A stretch of DNA of 13,077 nucleotides from CAYFNK01 sp964393215 (GTDB taxonomy: Archaea; Nanobdellota; Nanobdellia; SCGC-AAA011-G17; PNOQ01). The notes under the pieces were generated by a model. That model did no database searches. It had not been told where the DNA came from and was given only the letters and a program-made list of their open reading frames with translations. Below are positions 1 to 6,162 of this stretch, one piece after another (the first letter of the stretch is position 1; each line of letters opens with the position of its first letter). The stretch lies in NCBI GenBank assembly GCA_964393215.1, contig CAYMSW010000018.1, forward strand, positions 1 through 13,077, given 5' to 3'. The position numbers and the translations under genes are program-made.

Positions 1-827
1 CTAGAAAATTCAGTAGATAAAAAGCTTTGAAGAGTTCTTGAACTTGTTCCTTTCAACATATCAATAAGGATTCCTAACTCAATACCATCCGGATGAGGTT
101 TGATTTCCTTTGGTTTAACAGGCATGGTCTTTGTAACTCTCAAATATTCTGTTTTAGTTCCATCTGGTTCTTTAAAACTCAAATTAACATGAGGATTAGA
201 AATTGCAGTTTGCTTCAAATATTCAGAAACAGATCTTTTACCTTTCTGGTACTTTCCTTCCATCTCAAGTTCTACTTTTGTTCCATGTTCACCATTCCAA
301 TCAACTTCAATATCTTTAGCTATCTCTGGTTCATTTTTTGATGTGTCAATATGAATCTCATAATAATGTGCAGGCTTTCCCTTTCCAATCTTAGAAGTAA
401 TTTTTATGGGCTTACCTGTTGTTAGCTGACCATACAGCCCGGCAGCAGAAATACCGATACCCTGTTGGCCCCTAGTTTGAGACAACTTATGGAATTTTGA
501 ACCGTAAAGTAACTTACCAAATATTTTTGGAATTTGATCCTTAACAATTCCAGGTCCATTATCTTCAATAATAACTTTAAACCTGCCTTCTGAAACCTGA
601 ACTATCTCTATTTTCAAGTCAGGCAAGATATTTGCCTCTTCACAGGCATCTAAAGCATTATCAACACCTTCTTTAATCGTAGTAGACAAGGCCTTCAAAG
701 GATTATCAAAACCAAGCAAGTGTCTATTCTTTGTAAAAAATTCAGATATAGAAATTTCTCTCTGTTTCTTAGCTTGATCAATTGCATGAATCATTTCTTC
801 CGAACTTTCACTTAATTTTGTTTGCAT
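1..827 (-). CDS. top6B: DNA topoisomerase VI subunit B (N-terminal 275 residues; C-terminus beyond window)
   Basis: ATPase subunit of the type IIB topoisomerase that passes one duplex through a transient double-strand break to relax and decatenate DNA, working with subunit A (not in the window). My translation from the ATG at 825-827 shows the GHKL/Bergerat ATP fold: N-box EGVDNALDACEEA at about residues 53-65, G1 box EDNGPGI at 88-94, and the family signature TRGQQGIGISAAGLYGQLTTG at about 118-138, where the ATP lid lies. The transducer region begins near residue 220 and contains IKPHPDGIELG at about 242-252. The frame is open to base 1, so the gene is partial by window edge, not broken. The start is supported by a TATA box centred 25 bases upstream. 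It follows the KH-domain gene by 33 bases in the same direction, a neighbourhood known in other archaea. Identity is very secure. Confidence 0.97.
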   Translation of the reverse strand, partial: MQTKLSESSEEMIHAIDQAKKQREISISEFFTKNRHLLGFDNPLKALSTTIKEGVDNALDACEEANILPDLKIEIVQVSEGRFKVIIEDNGPGIVKDQIPKIFGKLLYGSKFHKLSQTRGQQGIGISAAGLYGQLTTGKPIKITSKIGKGKPAHYYEIHIDTSKNEPEIAKDIEVDWNGEHGTKVELEMEGKYQKGKRSVSEYLKQTAISNPHVNLSFKEPDGTKTEYLRVTKTMPVKPKEIKPHPDGIELGILIDMLKGTSSRTLQSFLSTEFS

Positions 828-847
828 TTTTCTTGTTTAGAGAATTT

Positions 848-857
848 TATATTTAAA
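848..857 (-). promoter_or_regulatory. TATA box of top6B (leaderless)
   Basis: On the minus strand TTTAAATATA lies in the 33-base gap between the KH gene stop and the top6B ATG. Its centre is about 25 bases before the A of the ATG, so transcription should begin at or next to the start codon. No Shine-Dalgarno sequence is present. top6B can therefore be transcribed independently of the KH gene. Confidence 0.6.
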
Positions 858-860
858 GAT

Positions 861-1379
861 TTATGTGGCTTCCTTCTCCTTTTGCATCTCAATCCACTTG
901 TAAACTTTCATATGAGGAGAACCATTGATTAATTTCTCCAAAGCTCTTCTAGCCAAATCAACATCTTCAACTCTACCAATTATCCCAACAGTTTTTCCAA
1001 AAATAACAATAGAAGTATTTGTCAAGTTTTCTATACGCACTCTGCACTTACCATCAGTACCTATAACTCTAGATCTAACTCTAACTTCTTGTTTCTTAGA
1101 CTTACCAACAAGGTCATGAATATTAATCAATACAAAACTATTTTCCTCATTTGTCAAACCCAAAGCAACATCTGGATTGAAACCCCTACCAATTGCTTTA
1201 ACAACATCTCTAGCAACCATAACATCAACAGAATCTTCACCCTCAATTAAAACGTCGCCTTCTTTAGAACTAACAGTTACTTTAGTATTGGTTCTCTTCT
1301 GGATTCTCTTCTTCTCGTTTCCTTTTTCTCCAATGAGAACTGCAATCCTTTCCTTTGGTATTTTTACTTCTTCTTGCAT
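861..1379 (-). CDS. KH-domain RNA-binding protein, archaeal Dim2/Pno1 family
   Basis: A 172-residue protein with two KH domains, the archaeal counterpart of eukaryotic Pno1/Dim2, which binds the 3' end region of pre-16S/18S rRNA during small-subunit maturation. KH1 spans about residues 6-65 with its GxxG loop as GEKG (17-20). KH2 spans about 95-155 with GTDG (107-110). The family's IGRGFNP element (63-69) and a C-terminal SPHMKVY element (154-160) are both present. Length is normal for the archaeal family. The ATG lies one base after the aIF1A stop codon, so the pair is almost certainly cotranscribed from the aIF1A promoter. No Shine-Dalgarno motif is visible, which suggests translational coupling. 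In many archaea a Rio1 kinase gene sits between aIF1A and this gene; here it does not. Family assignment is strong; the exact role is inferred from homologues. Confidence 0.9.
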   Translation of the reverse strand: MQEEVKIPKERIAVLIGEKGNEKKRIQKRTNTKVTVSSKEGDVLIEGEDSVDVMVARDVVKAIGRGFNPDVALGLTNEENSFVLINIHDLVGKSKKQEVRVRSRVIGTDGKCRVRIENLTNTSIVIFGKTVGIIGRVEDVDLARRALEKLINGSPHMKVYKWIEMQKEKEAT

Positions 1380-1380
1380 C

Positions 1381-1722
1381 TTAGAATTCTTCTGAGATTT
1401 CTTTAAGTAATCCCTTCCTTCTTAACCATTCAATCTGTGCACCGTTATATTTCCAAATCAAGTCTCCCTTTTCATCGCCTTGAAATTCCCAAGGTTCTAC
1501 AATAACAACTGCACCTTCTCTTATCCAAAGAGTTCTTTTTAATCTTCCAGGAATCCTACAAATTCTAGTTTTTCCATCCATACAGGCAACATTCATCCTA
1601 GAACCACCAAGTCTTTGCGTAACTATGCCTATTACTTCTCTTCCTTTTGGAGTCCTAACTCTAATTGGCTGGTCTGCACCAGCGTCCTTTTTCTTGTATT
1701 TATTGTTAGGCTTCCTGTACAT
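1381..1722 (-). CDS. translation initiation factor aIF1A
   Basis: A 113-residue homologue of eIF1A/IF1, which binds the A site of the small ribosomal subunit and promotes initiator tRNA and mRNA placement. The basic N-terminal tail (MYRKPNNKYKKK) is followed by an S1-like OB fold from about residues 20-90, with the characteristic segments RVRTPKGREVIG, RMNVACMDGKTR, CRIPGRLKRTLWIREG and VVIVEPWEFQGDEKGD. Length matches archaeal aIF1A. The start ATG sits 26 bases after the centre of a strong TTTATAAAA box, so the mRNA is predicted to be leaderless. The KH/Dim2-like gene follows after one base. Coupling aIF1A to a 16S-maturation factor fits a joint small-subunit biogenesis and initiation unit. 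Identification is very secure. Confidence 0.97.
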   Translation of the reverse strand: MYRKPNNKYKKKDAGADQPIRVRTPKGREVIGIVTQRLGGSRMNVACMDGKTRICRIPGRLKRTLWIREGAVVIVEPWEFQGDEKGDLIWKYNGAQIEWLRRKGLLKEISEEF

Positions 1723-1743
1723 AAAATAAAGACCCAGAATTAG

Positions 1744-1752
1744 TTTTATAAA
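1744..1752 (-). promoter_or_regulatory. TATA box of aIF1A, overlapping the upstream stop codon
   Basis: Minus-strand TTTATAAAA is built from the last codons and TAA stop of the NMD3-like gene (CCT TTA TAA) plus the following bases. Its centre lies about 26 bases before the aIF1A ATG, the spacing expected for a leaderless archaeal transcript. It gives aIF1A and the KH gene an internal promoter within the longer gene cluster. Confidence 0.65.
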
Positions 1753-2045
1753 GGTTCCTCTTTAGGAATCAGCCTCAACAGCACAGTAACCCTATAGATC
1801 CTCTTACCTGCTTTTTTATCTTCACCAATCAAAGAACGAGTAATTTTAGTCTCACCATTGAACTGCTGCTTAAATCTTCTAGAAAGAGTTACAGCAAATG
1901 TAGCATTATTCGTATTGATATCCAAACCTTCCCTTAACTTTTTCTCCTCAGTTATTGTAATACCTTCTTTTTTCAAACTAGCATAAACAAATTTTATAAC
2001 TTTCTCATCAAAGGGACGTATTTGGATTTTAGCTTTATGAAACAT
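1746..2045 (-). CDS. short NMD3-like domain protein
   Basis: A 99-residue protein that I match to the central/C-terminal part of archaeal NMD3, the 60S/50S-associated adaptor family. The recognisable stretch is EGLDINTNNATFAVTLSRRF (about 39-58), then the fit to 'evk.S..LiG.D...GK..YRvT...RLp': KITRSLIGEDKKAGKRIYRV (67-86) and RLIP (91-94). Full-length archaeal NMD3 begins with Cys-rich zinc motifs. This protein has no cysteine at all, so the zinc part is absent or encoded elsewhere. The ATG abuts the DUF424 stop (TAA|ATG) and has a plausible Shine-Dalgarno GAGG five bases upstream, so it is translated within the aIF2-beta cluster. The neighbourhood with DUF424 and aIF2-beta supports the NMD3 assignment. 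Its function as an isolated domain is unknown; binding to the large ribosomal subunit is inference only. Confidence 0.65.
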   Translation of the reverse strand: MFHKAKIQIRPFDEKVIKFVYASLKKEGITITEEKKLREGLDINTNNATFAVTLSRRFKQQFNGETKITRSLIGEDKKAGKRIYRVTVLLRLIPKEEPL

Positions 2046-2336
2046 TTAAACCTCAACTATCTGTGCATGTGGCACGCCATCTATAGTTATTATACTATCT
2101 TTATTTAAAATACCTATTTTAAGGGCAAAATTAACTGTCCCCTTACCAACCATATTAATATTTCTAGCATTTCTCAGAATTTCTTCAACCTCTTCCTCAC
2201 TTTTTTTATCGCCTTTGTAAAATCTTTCAGAAACATCTAATACCAAATCATCTTCAGAGAATTTTTTACCTATCAAATCTTCATCACAGATAGCAATTAC
2301 AATCCTATCCTTTGATTCATGTCTTTTTACATACAT
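2046..2336 (-). CDS. DUF424 family protein
   Basis: A 96-residue member of an archaeal family of unknown function (DUF424), which is commonly found beside translation genes. Diagnostic stretches are ICDEDLIGKKF (16-26), LVLDVSERFYKG (31-42), NINMVGKGTVNFALKIGI (59-76) and the C-terminal TIDGVPHAQIVEV (84-96). It has no membrane segment, no signal peptide and one cysteine (C17). Its ATG overlaps the aIF2-beta stop by one base (TAATG), and its own stop abuts the NMD3-like start. The three genes are therefore probably translated from one mRNA by coupling. A ribosome- or initiation-related role is suggested by context only. Confidence 0.85.
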   Translation of the reverse strand: MYVKRHESKDRIVIAICDEDLIGKKFSEDDLVLDVSERFYKGDKKSEEEVEEILRNARNINMVGKGTVNFALKIGILNKDSIITIDGVPHAQIVEV

Positions 2337-2746
2337 TATATCTTAGCCTTTACAGGATGCTTAGCTCCACAGGCCATACATTTTAGCATCAAAACTCTAT
2401 CATCTTTAGTTAATTGAGTATCGGGCTTTCCACAATCTTGGCACAAAACAAAATCTTTGGTATACTTAGCTATTTTTTCATTTATAAGAAATGAATTTAA
2501 TTTTCTACCCAAAATTAATCTTGGACCATCAATATTTCCAGGAGTTGCTAATTCCCTCTGCAAATATTTTAAAATCTGTTTAGGATCTCTATGCAACAAA
2601 CTTGAAACTTGAGCAAAATTAGTTATTATTGTTTTATTTCCTTCAATTCTAGAAATCAATTTAGGAATTTCAAATCTCTCTCCAGAGTGTACAGTCTTAG
2701 GTAACTTTGACCTTGCTCTTTCCAAAAGTGCTTCGTAATCGCTCAT
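2336..2746 (-). CDS. translation initiation factor aIF2 subunit beta
   Basis: A 136-residue beta subunit of the heterotrimeric aIF2 that delivers methionyl initiator tRNA to the small subunit. An N-terminal helix (YEALLERARSKLP, 4-16) is the usual contact to the gamma subunit. The central alpha-beta domain contains IITNFAQVSSLLHRDP (40-55) and LATPGNIDGPRLILGRK (66-82). The C-terminal zinc ribbon has all four cysteines: C102, C105, C123 and C126. Length is typical of archaeal aIF2-beta, which lacks the long eukaryotic lysine-rich extension. The start overlaps the end of the RPA-like gene by four bases (ATGA), linking replication and translation genes in one transcript. Identification is very secure. 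Confidence 0.97.
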   Translation of the reverse strand: MSDYEALLERARSKLPKTVHSGERFEIPKLISRIEGNKTIITNFAQVSSLLHRDPKQILKYLQRELATPGNIDGPRLILGRKLNSFLINEKIAKYTKDFVLCQDCGKPDTQLTKDDRVLMLKCMACGAKHPVKAKI

Positions 2747-3438
2747 CCTAATATTTTAACCTTTCCTGGTTTGATTTCAAAAATCTCGCCTTCTCTAAGG
2801 AGCTCATGAATTATTTCGTTTGCTTTGTCTTCTTCAACTTTAGACTCTTTAATTATCTCTAATTTGTCTGCTCCTTCTACTGAGCTGAGTTTTTCTATGA
2901 TATTTAAGATTTTTTGTCTGTCTCCTTCACTAGAAGATTCTTCGACAACAGACTCCTCTTGAATCGTAATTGGCTGTTCTTCAGCAACAGGTTCAGCAAT
3001 TTTTGGCTGCTCAACTGCACCTTTTTGCTCACCATATAACTTAGATAATTCTTTTTTTCTATAAGACAACCATTCTGGTTTGTCTAGTTTCTTAATTATT
3101 TCAGCAGTAAGATATTTTTCTCCATTATATTCTCTAACTCTACCGACCAAAAGAATAATATCCCCAACATCTACTTTCTCCAATGTTTTTGTATCTTCCT
3201 TCCAAGCCTTTATTTGAATATTTCCAGAACCATCATCAATTGTAACTGTAGAATATCCTCCATCTTCACTTTTATAATTAGTTATAACGGTTGCAATGAT
3301 ATTAACTCTTGATACATTATTTTCACCAATCAAAACATAATTTGGATCCCACTCTCCAGATTGCTGAACATATTCACCATTAACCAAATCAAAAATCCTA
3401 ACTTTGTATGCAATCTGTCTTATTTGTTGATTATCCAT
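2743..3438 (-). CDS. RPA-like single-stranded DNA-binding protein (OB fold plus winged helix)
   Basis: A 231-residue protein resembling archaeal RPA32/COG3390-type single-stranded DNA-binding proteins. A short N-terminal segment (1-40) is followed by one OB fold at about 45-118 (RVNIIATVITNY, STVTIDDGSGNIQIKAW, VDVGDIILLVGRVREYNGEK). A linker at about 136-171 is rich in Glu, Gln, Val and Ser and probably disordered. A winged-helix domain occupies about 172-231 and ends EGEIFEIKPGKVKILG. This OB-linker-winged-helix order matches RPA2-type subunits, so it likely coats ssDNA and recruits partners through its tail. No zinc finger is present. Its ATG overlaps the mcm stop by one base (TAATG), so it is expected to be made with the helicase. 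The winged helix resembles the C-terminus of the adjacent MCM. It could also be an RPA-associated accessory protein rather than the main RPA. Confidence 0.8.
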   Translation of the reverse strand: MDNQQIRQIAYKVRIFDLVNGEYVQQSGEWDPNYVLIGENNVSRVNIIATVITNYKSEDGGYSTVTIDDGSGNIQIKAWKEDTKTLEKVDVGDIILLVGRVREYNGEKYLTAEIIKKLDKPEWLSYRKKELSKLYGEQKGAVEQPKIAEPVAEEQPITIQEESVVEESSSEGDRQKILNIIEKLSSVEGADKLEIIKESKVEEDKANEIIHELLREGEIFEIKPGKVKILG

Positions 3439-5474
3439 TATATTCTCTGTATATGTCCTCTTTTTGGTTCAAAAATATCTCCACTTCTTTTTAATTTCTC
3501 AACAATCTCAATAAGTTTGTCCTCTGGAATGCCTTTACTTTCTGCCTCAGATTTTATTTCTTCTAGTGAAAGAGTTTTTGTATCTGATCTAACTTCAAGC
3601 TCTTGAATTATTTCTTTAACAGCAATTATTCTTCCTCTTTCAGAAGCGCTTATTCCAGTTTGCATCCTATCAATATCAAAACTCTGAGTCTCTTCATCAA
3701 ATCCAACTTGAGTCAAACAATATTTTAAAAGATTAATCGCTAACTTTGCATCATTCTTAGAAACGGTCTTTGCTAATCTAACTCTTGCCGATGCTTCAGC
3801 CAATCTAACAATAGCTTCAAGCTGTCTTGGTGTTACCGGTATTGGTTTAACTTCTTGATCGGAAGCCATTGGAGAAGAAGGATTATTTCTCAGATTGACA
3901 TAAAAATTCTTTATCTCTTCTTTTGCACCATCACTTAATTCAGGATGGATATTATTTTTGGCAAATGAAATATATTTTCTCAATAAATCTAAATCAACAC
4001 CTTTTTCAGAAATTTCTTTTTCCTTAGGGGGATCCAATATATGGGAAGCTATGCTAGTATCTTGATCCCTGTTTGGTAAATCTCTAATTGGAAATATTAA
4101 ATCAAATCTACTAATCAATGCAGGAGGTAAATCTATTTGAGAAGCAATCGGAGTGTAAGGATCAAATCTTCCTTGCTTTGGATTTGCTGCTGCCAAAACA
4201 GTAGTCTCTGCTCTCAACGTTGCTTGAATATTTGCTTTTGCAATTGTAACAGTCTGTTGTTCCAAAGCTTCGTGCAACGCACTTCTATCTTCATGAGACA
4301 TCTTATCTAACTCATCAATTGCACATGTTCCTTTATTTGCCAAAACCATTGCACCAGCTTCTAAACTCCAACCTTTCAAAAATTCATCTCTAACAACAGA
4401 AGCAGTTATTCCTGCACCGGAAGCTCCCTTTCCACTAACAAATCTTGCTTTAGGAGCAGCCTTACCAATGAACTGCAACAACTGTGATTTTCCAGCACCA
4501 GGATCACCAACCAAAAGTATGTGAATATCTCCTCTACTAATCAAACCATCAGACAGTATCTTTCTTCTTCCACCAAATAACTGCATCAAAAGAGAAGCCT
4601 TTATTTCATTATAACCAAAAATAGACGGAGCAATCGTACTGACTAACTTATTCAATAACTTTGGGTCTTTGGATAATTTTTTCACTGCTTCTTCTTCCTC
4701 TTTTGTAAAATCCAAACTCTCAAAAGTCTCTTGCAGAGGTTCAATATAGTTTGCTTCCATAATCAAATCAAATCTTGTAGATTGAGCACCGGTCTTCAAA
4801 AAAACAGGAATTTCTTTAACAACACCAGTGAGCCTAATCTTGCTACCTGGAGTAGTTTTCTTCTCCATTCTTGGTTCAACTAAATCTTCCTTAAGAAAAA
4901 CACTAAGTCTCTTAGGTTGGTCACCACCATCCAAATCTTCTGGAGCTTCCTCAATAACTAATCTTTGAGCGTCAACTAAATCTTTTGCAATTAATTTAAA
5001 TCTGCCTTGCCTACCACAACTACATCTTGAAGGTTCTTTGAAAGCAGCCTCCAACTGAAGAATAGACAAAACGTTTCCACAAGTAGGACATTCAAATTTA
5101 GCAGAAACAACTTGGGGCCTTACATCAGAAGCCTGTCTAACAATCCCTTCAATAACTATAAAATCATCTATATCATTACTTCTGATATCTCTTACCTTGA
5201 CAAATTGAGATTCAGGCAAATTATAAAATCTAACTCTTATTTTTCGTTTCAAAGACAAACCAATTTGGTCAATTCCTAACTCAGCATTCAAAAGGGTTTC
5301 ACCAGGATCATTCAATAATTGCTCAGCCAAGTCAACGTTAAATCTAGACAATTCCTGAAAGTCAATCAAAATTGATTTCCCGCCTTTCTTGCTGATATCC
5401 ATCAGACTATCAGAATATACTGATTCAAAGAATTCCTTAAATTCATCTACCTGTGAGAAACTATCCTCTTGCAT
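3438..5474 (-). CDS. mcm: replicative DNA helicase MCM
   Basis: A 678-residue minichromosome maintenance helicase, the hexameric 3'-5' motor of the archaeal replication fork. The N-terminal domain carries a zinc site (C129, C132, C151, C153; the second pair is CxC) within an OB fold. The AAA+ core shows Walker A GDPGAGKS (323-330), Walker B TCAIDELD (383-390), sensor-1 region AAANPKQGRFDPY (428-440) and the arginine-finger motif LISRFD (453-458). The C-terminus (about 610-678) is a winged helix ending GDIFEPKRGHIQRI. Length is typical and there is no intein at the usual Walker A site. The chosen ATG has a GGGGGGT run six bases upstream as ribosome-binding site. It lies 51 bases after the TBP gene with only a weak AT-rich promoter candidate (5504-5512), so cotranscription with TBP is likely. 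The stop overlaps the RPA-like start. Confidence 0.98.
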   Translation of the reverse strand: MQEDSFSQVDEFKEFFESVYSDSLMDISKKGGKSILIDFQELSRFNVDLAEQLLNDPGETLLNAELGIDQIGLSLKRKIRVRFYNLPESQFVKVRDIRSNDIDDFIVIEGIVRQASDVRPQVVSAKFECPTCGNVLSILQLEAAFKEPSRCSCGRQGRFKLIAKDLVDAQRLVIEEAPEDLDGGDQPKRLSVFLKEDLVEPRMEKKTTPGSKIRLTGVVKEIPVFLKTGAQSTRFDLIMEANYIEPLQETFESLDFTKEEEEAVKKLSKDPKLLNKLVSTIAPSIFGYNEIKASLLMQLFGGRRKILSDGLISRGDIHILLVGDPGAGKSQLLQFIGKAAPKARFVSGKGASGAGITASVVRDEFLKGWSLEAGAMVLANKGTCAIDELDKMSHEDRSALHEALEQQTVTIAKANIQATLRAETTVLAAANPKQGRFDPYTPIASQIDLPPALISRFDLIFPIRDLPNRDQDTSIASHILDPPKEKEISEKGVDLDLLRKYISFAKNNIHPELSDGAKEEIKNFYVNLRNNPSSPMASDQEVKPIPVTPRQLEAIVRLAEASARVRLAKTVSKNDAKLAINLLKYCLTQVGFDEETQSFDIDRMQTGISASERGRIIAVKEIIQELEVRSDTKTLSLEEIKSEAESKGIPEDKLIEIVEKLKRSGDIFEPKRGHIQRI

Positions 5475-5479
5475 TATTT

Positions 5480-5486
5480 ACCCCCC
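5480..5486 (-). promoter_or_regulatory. G-run ribosome binding site of mcm
   Basis: Minus-strand GGGGGGT ends five bases before the mcm ATG. GGGGGU pairs fully with the archaeal anti-Shine-Dalgarno ACCUCC if one G-U wobble is allowed. In this AT-rich DNA a six-G run at this spacing is unlikely to be chance. The 16S 3' end of this organism is not visible, so the pairing assumes the usual archaeal sequence. Confidence 0.5.
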
Positions 5487-5525
5487 AAAGTAAAAAGCGA
5501 TACTAAATAAAAAGATTATGGGGGT
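5480..5525 (-). promoter_or_regulatory. possible hairpin masking the mcm ribosome binding site
   Basis: On the minus strand ACCCCC (5525-5520), starting with the base just after the TBP TAG, is perfectly complementary to GGGGGT (5485-5480) before the mcm start. The two arms enclose 34 AU-rich bases. In a TBP-mcm mRNA this six-pair, mostly G-C stem would occlude the mcm ribosome-binding site. Ribosomes finishing TBP would cover the C arm and could free it. This is inference from sequence complementarity alone. Confidence 0.3.
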
Positions 5526-6077
5526 CTACTTTATTTTTTTAAGAGTAAGGATTAGCTTCCTTACAGCATCCCTCAAATCAGTCTCAGATTTAGTCCCCGT
5601 ACAAACTATCTTACCATTGCTAAACAATAGGAAAGTCGCTCTAGTCCCAGGTAATTTATACACCAACCCAGGGAACTGCTCAGGCTCATACTCTGCATTC
5701 TCGAGCTTCATGGCTAACTTATTCAAATTAAGAACCATTCCTATCTGACCAGAGGCAACCATATTTTGAACAGTAATCTTAGGAGTTACTTTTACTTTAA
5801 CACCTATTTTAGCTACAGATTTGATTATCTGATTAATAGACTCTCTGACCATCTTCAACGAAGTGGCACCAGTCAAAACTATCTTACCAGAACTAAATAT
5901 CAACGCAGACGTCTTAGGATCTCTTATTCTCATAACAAGCCCTGGAAACTGCTCGGGATTGTATTCTGTATTAGTTAACGTCTCAGCAAGCTTTACTAAA
6001 TGAACATCGTGCTCCAATGAGCTAGAACAAACAATATTAACAATCTTAATCGTCACTTTTTTCTTTTCTTCAGCCAT
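5526..6077 (-). CDS. tbp: TATA-binding protein (TBP)
   Basis: A 183-residue general transcription factor that binds and bends TATA-box DNA and recruits TFB and RNA polymerase. It consists of the classic two direct repeats: NTEYNPEQFPGLVMRI (36-51) and NAEYEPEQFPGLVYKL (127-142), 91 residues apart. Each is followed by a strand with the DNA-contacting phenylalanine (IFSSGKIVLTG from residue 60; LFSNGKIVCTG from residue 151). There is no acidic C-terminal tail, which some archaeal TBPs have. I chose the ATG at 6077 (MAEEKKKVTIKIVNIV). An in-frame GTG at 6092 would add five residues, but its first bases form part of the G-rich ribosome-binding site, and a TATA-like element is centred 27 bases before the ATG. 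The gene stands at the head of the replication/translation cluster, with mcm 51 bases downstream. Confidence 0.97.
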   Translation of the reverse strand: MAEEKKKVTIKIVNIVCSSSLEHDVHLVKLAETLTNTEYNPEQFPGLVMRIRDPKTSALIFSSGKIVLTGATSLKMVRESINQIIKSVAKIGVKVKVTPKITVQNMVASGQIGMVLNLNKLAMKLENAEYEPEQFPGLVYKLPGTRATFLLFSNGKIVCTGTKSETDLRDAVRKLILTLKKIK

Positions 6078-6084
6078 ATTCTTA

Positions 6085-6090
6085 ACCCCC
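6085..6090 (-). promoter_or_regulatory. G-run ribosome binding site of TBP
   Basis: Minus-strand GGGGGT is followed by seven bases and then the ATG at 6077. Like the mcm site, it matches the anti-Shine-Dalgarno with one G-U wobble. It argues for the ATG over the upstream GTG, which overlaps it. It would act only on transcripts starting at the distal TATA box. Confidence 0.4.
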
Positions 6091-6099
6091 ACTCTAACA

Positions 6100-6137
6100 T
6101 AATATATTCAAATAAGATAAAGGAAAAATATATAAAG
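6100..6137 (-). promoter_or_regulatory. TBP promoter with two tandem TATA-like boxes
   Basis: On the minus strand CTTTATATATTTT (6137-6125) and AATATATTA (6108-6100) lie in tandem upstream of the TBP start. The proximal box is centred about 27 bases before the ATG and would give a leaderless mRNA. The distal box would give a leader of roughly 28 bases containing the GGGGGT site. The distal box also sits just past the end of ileS (stop at 6163), and its T-run could double as an ileS terminator. Assignment is by motif and spacing only. Confidence 0.45.
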
Positions 6138-6162
6138 GGATATGGAAGTCGGTACCTATTCT

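Noticed and set aside
93..341. 82-codon open frame on the plus strand
   Set aside because: Antisense to top6B, which runs unbroken through this region with clear family motifs.
6078..6092. GTG start giving TBP five extra residues (MGVKN)
   Set aside because: The GTG is part of the G-run that looks like the ribosome-binding site, and the TATA spacing fits the ATG at 6077.
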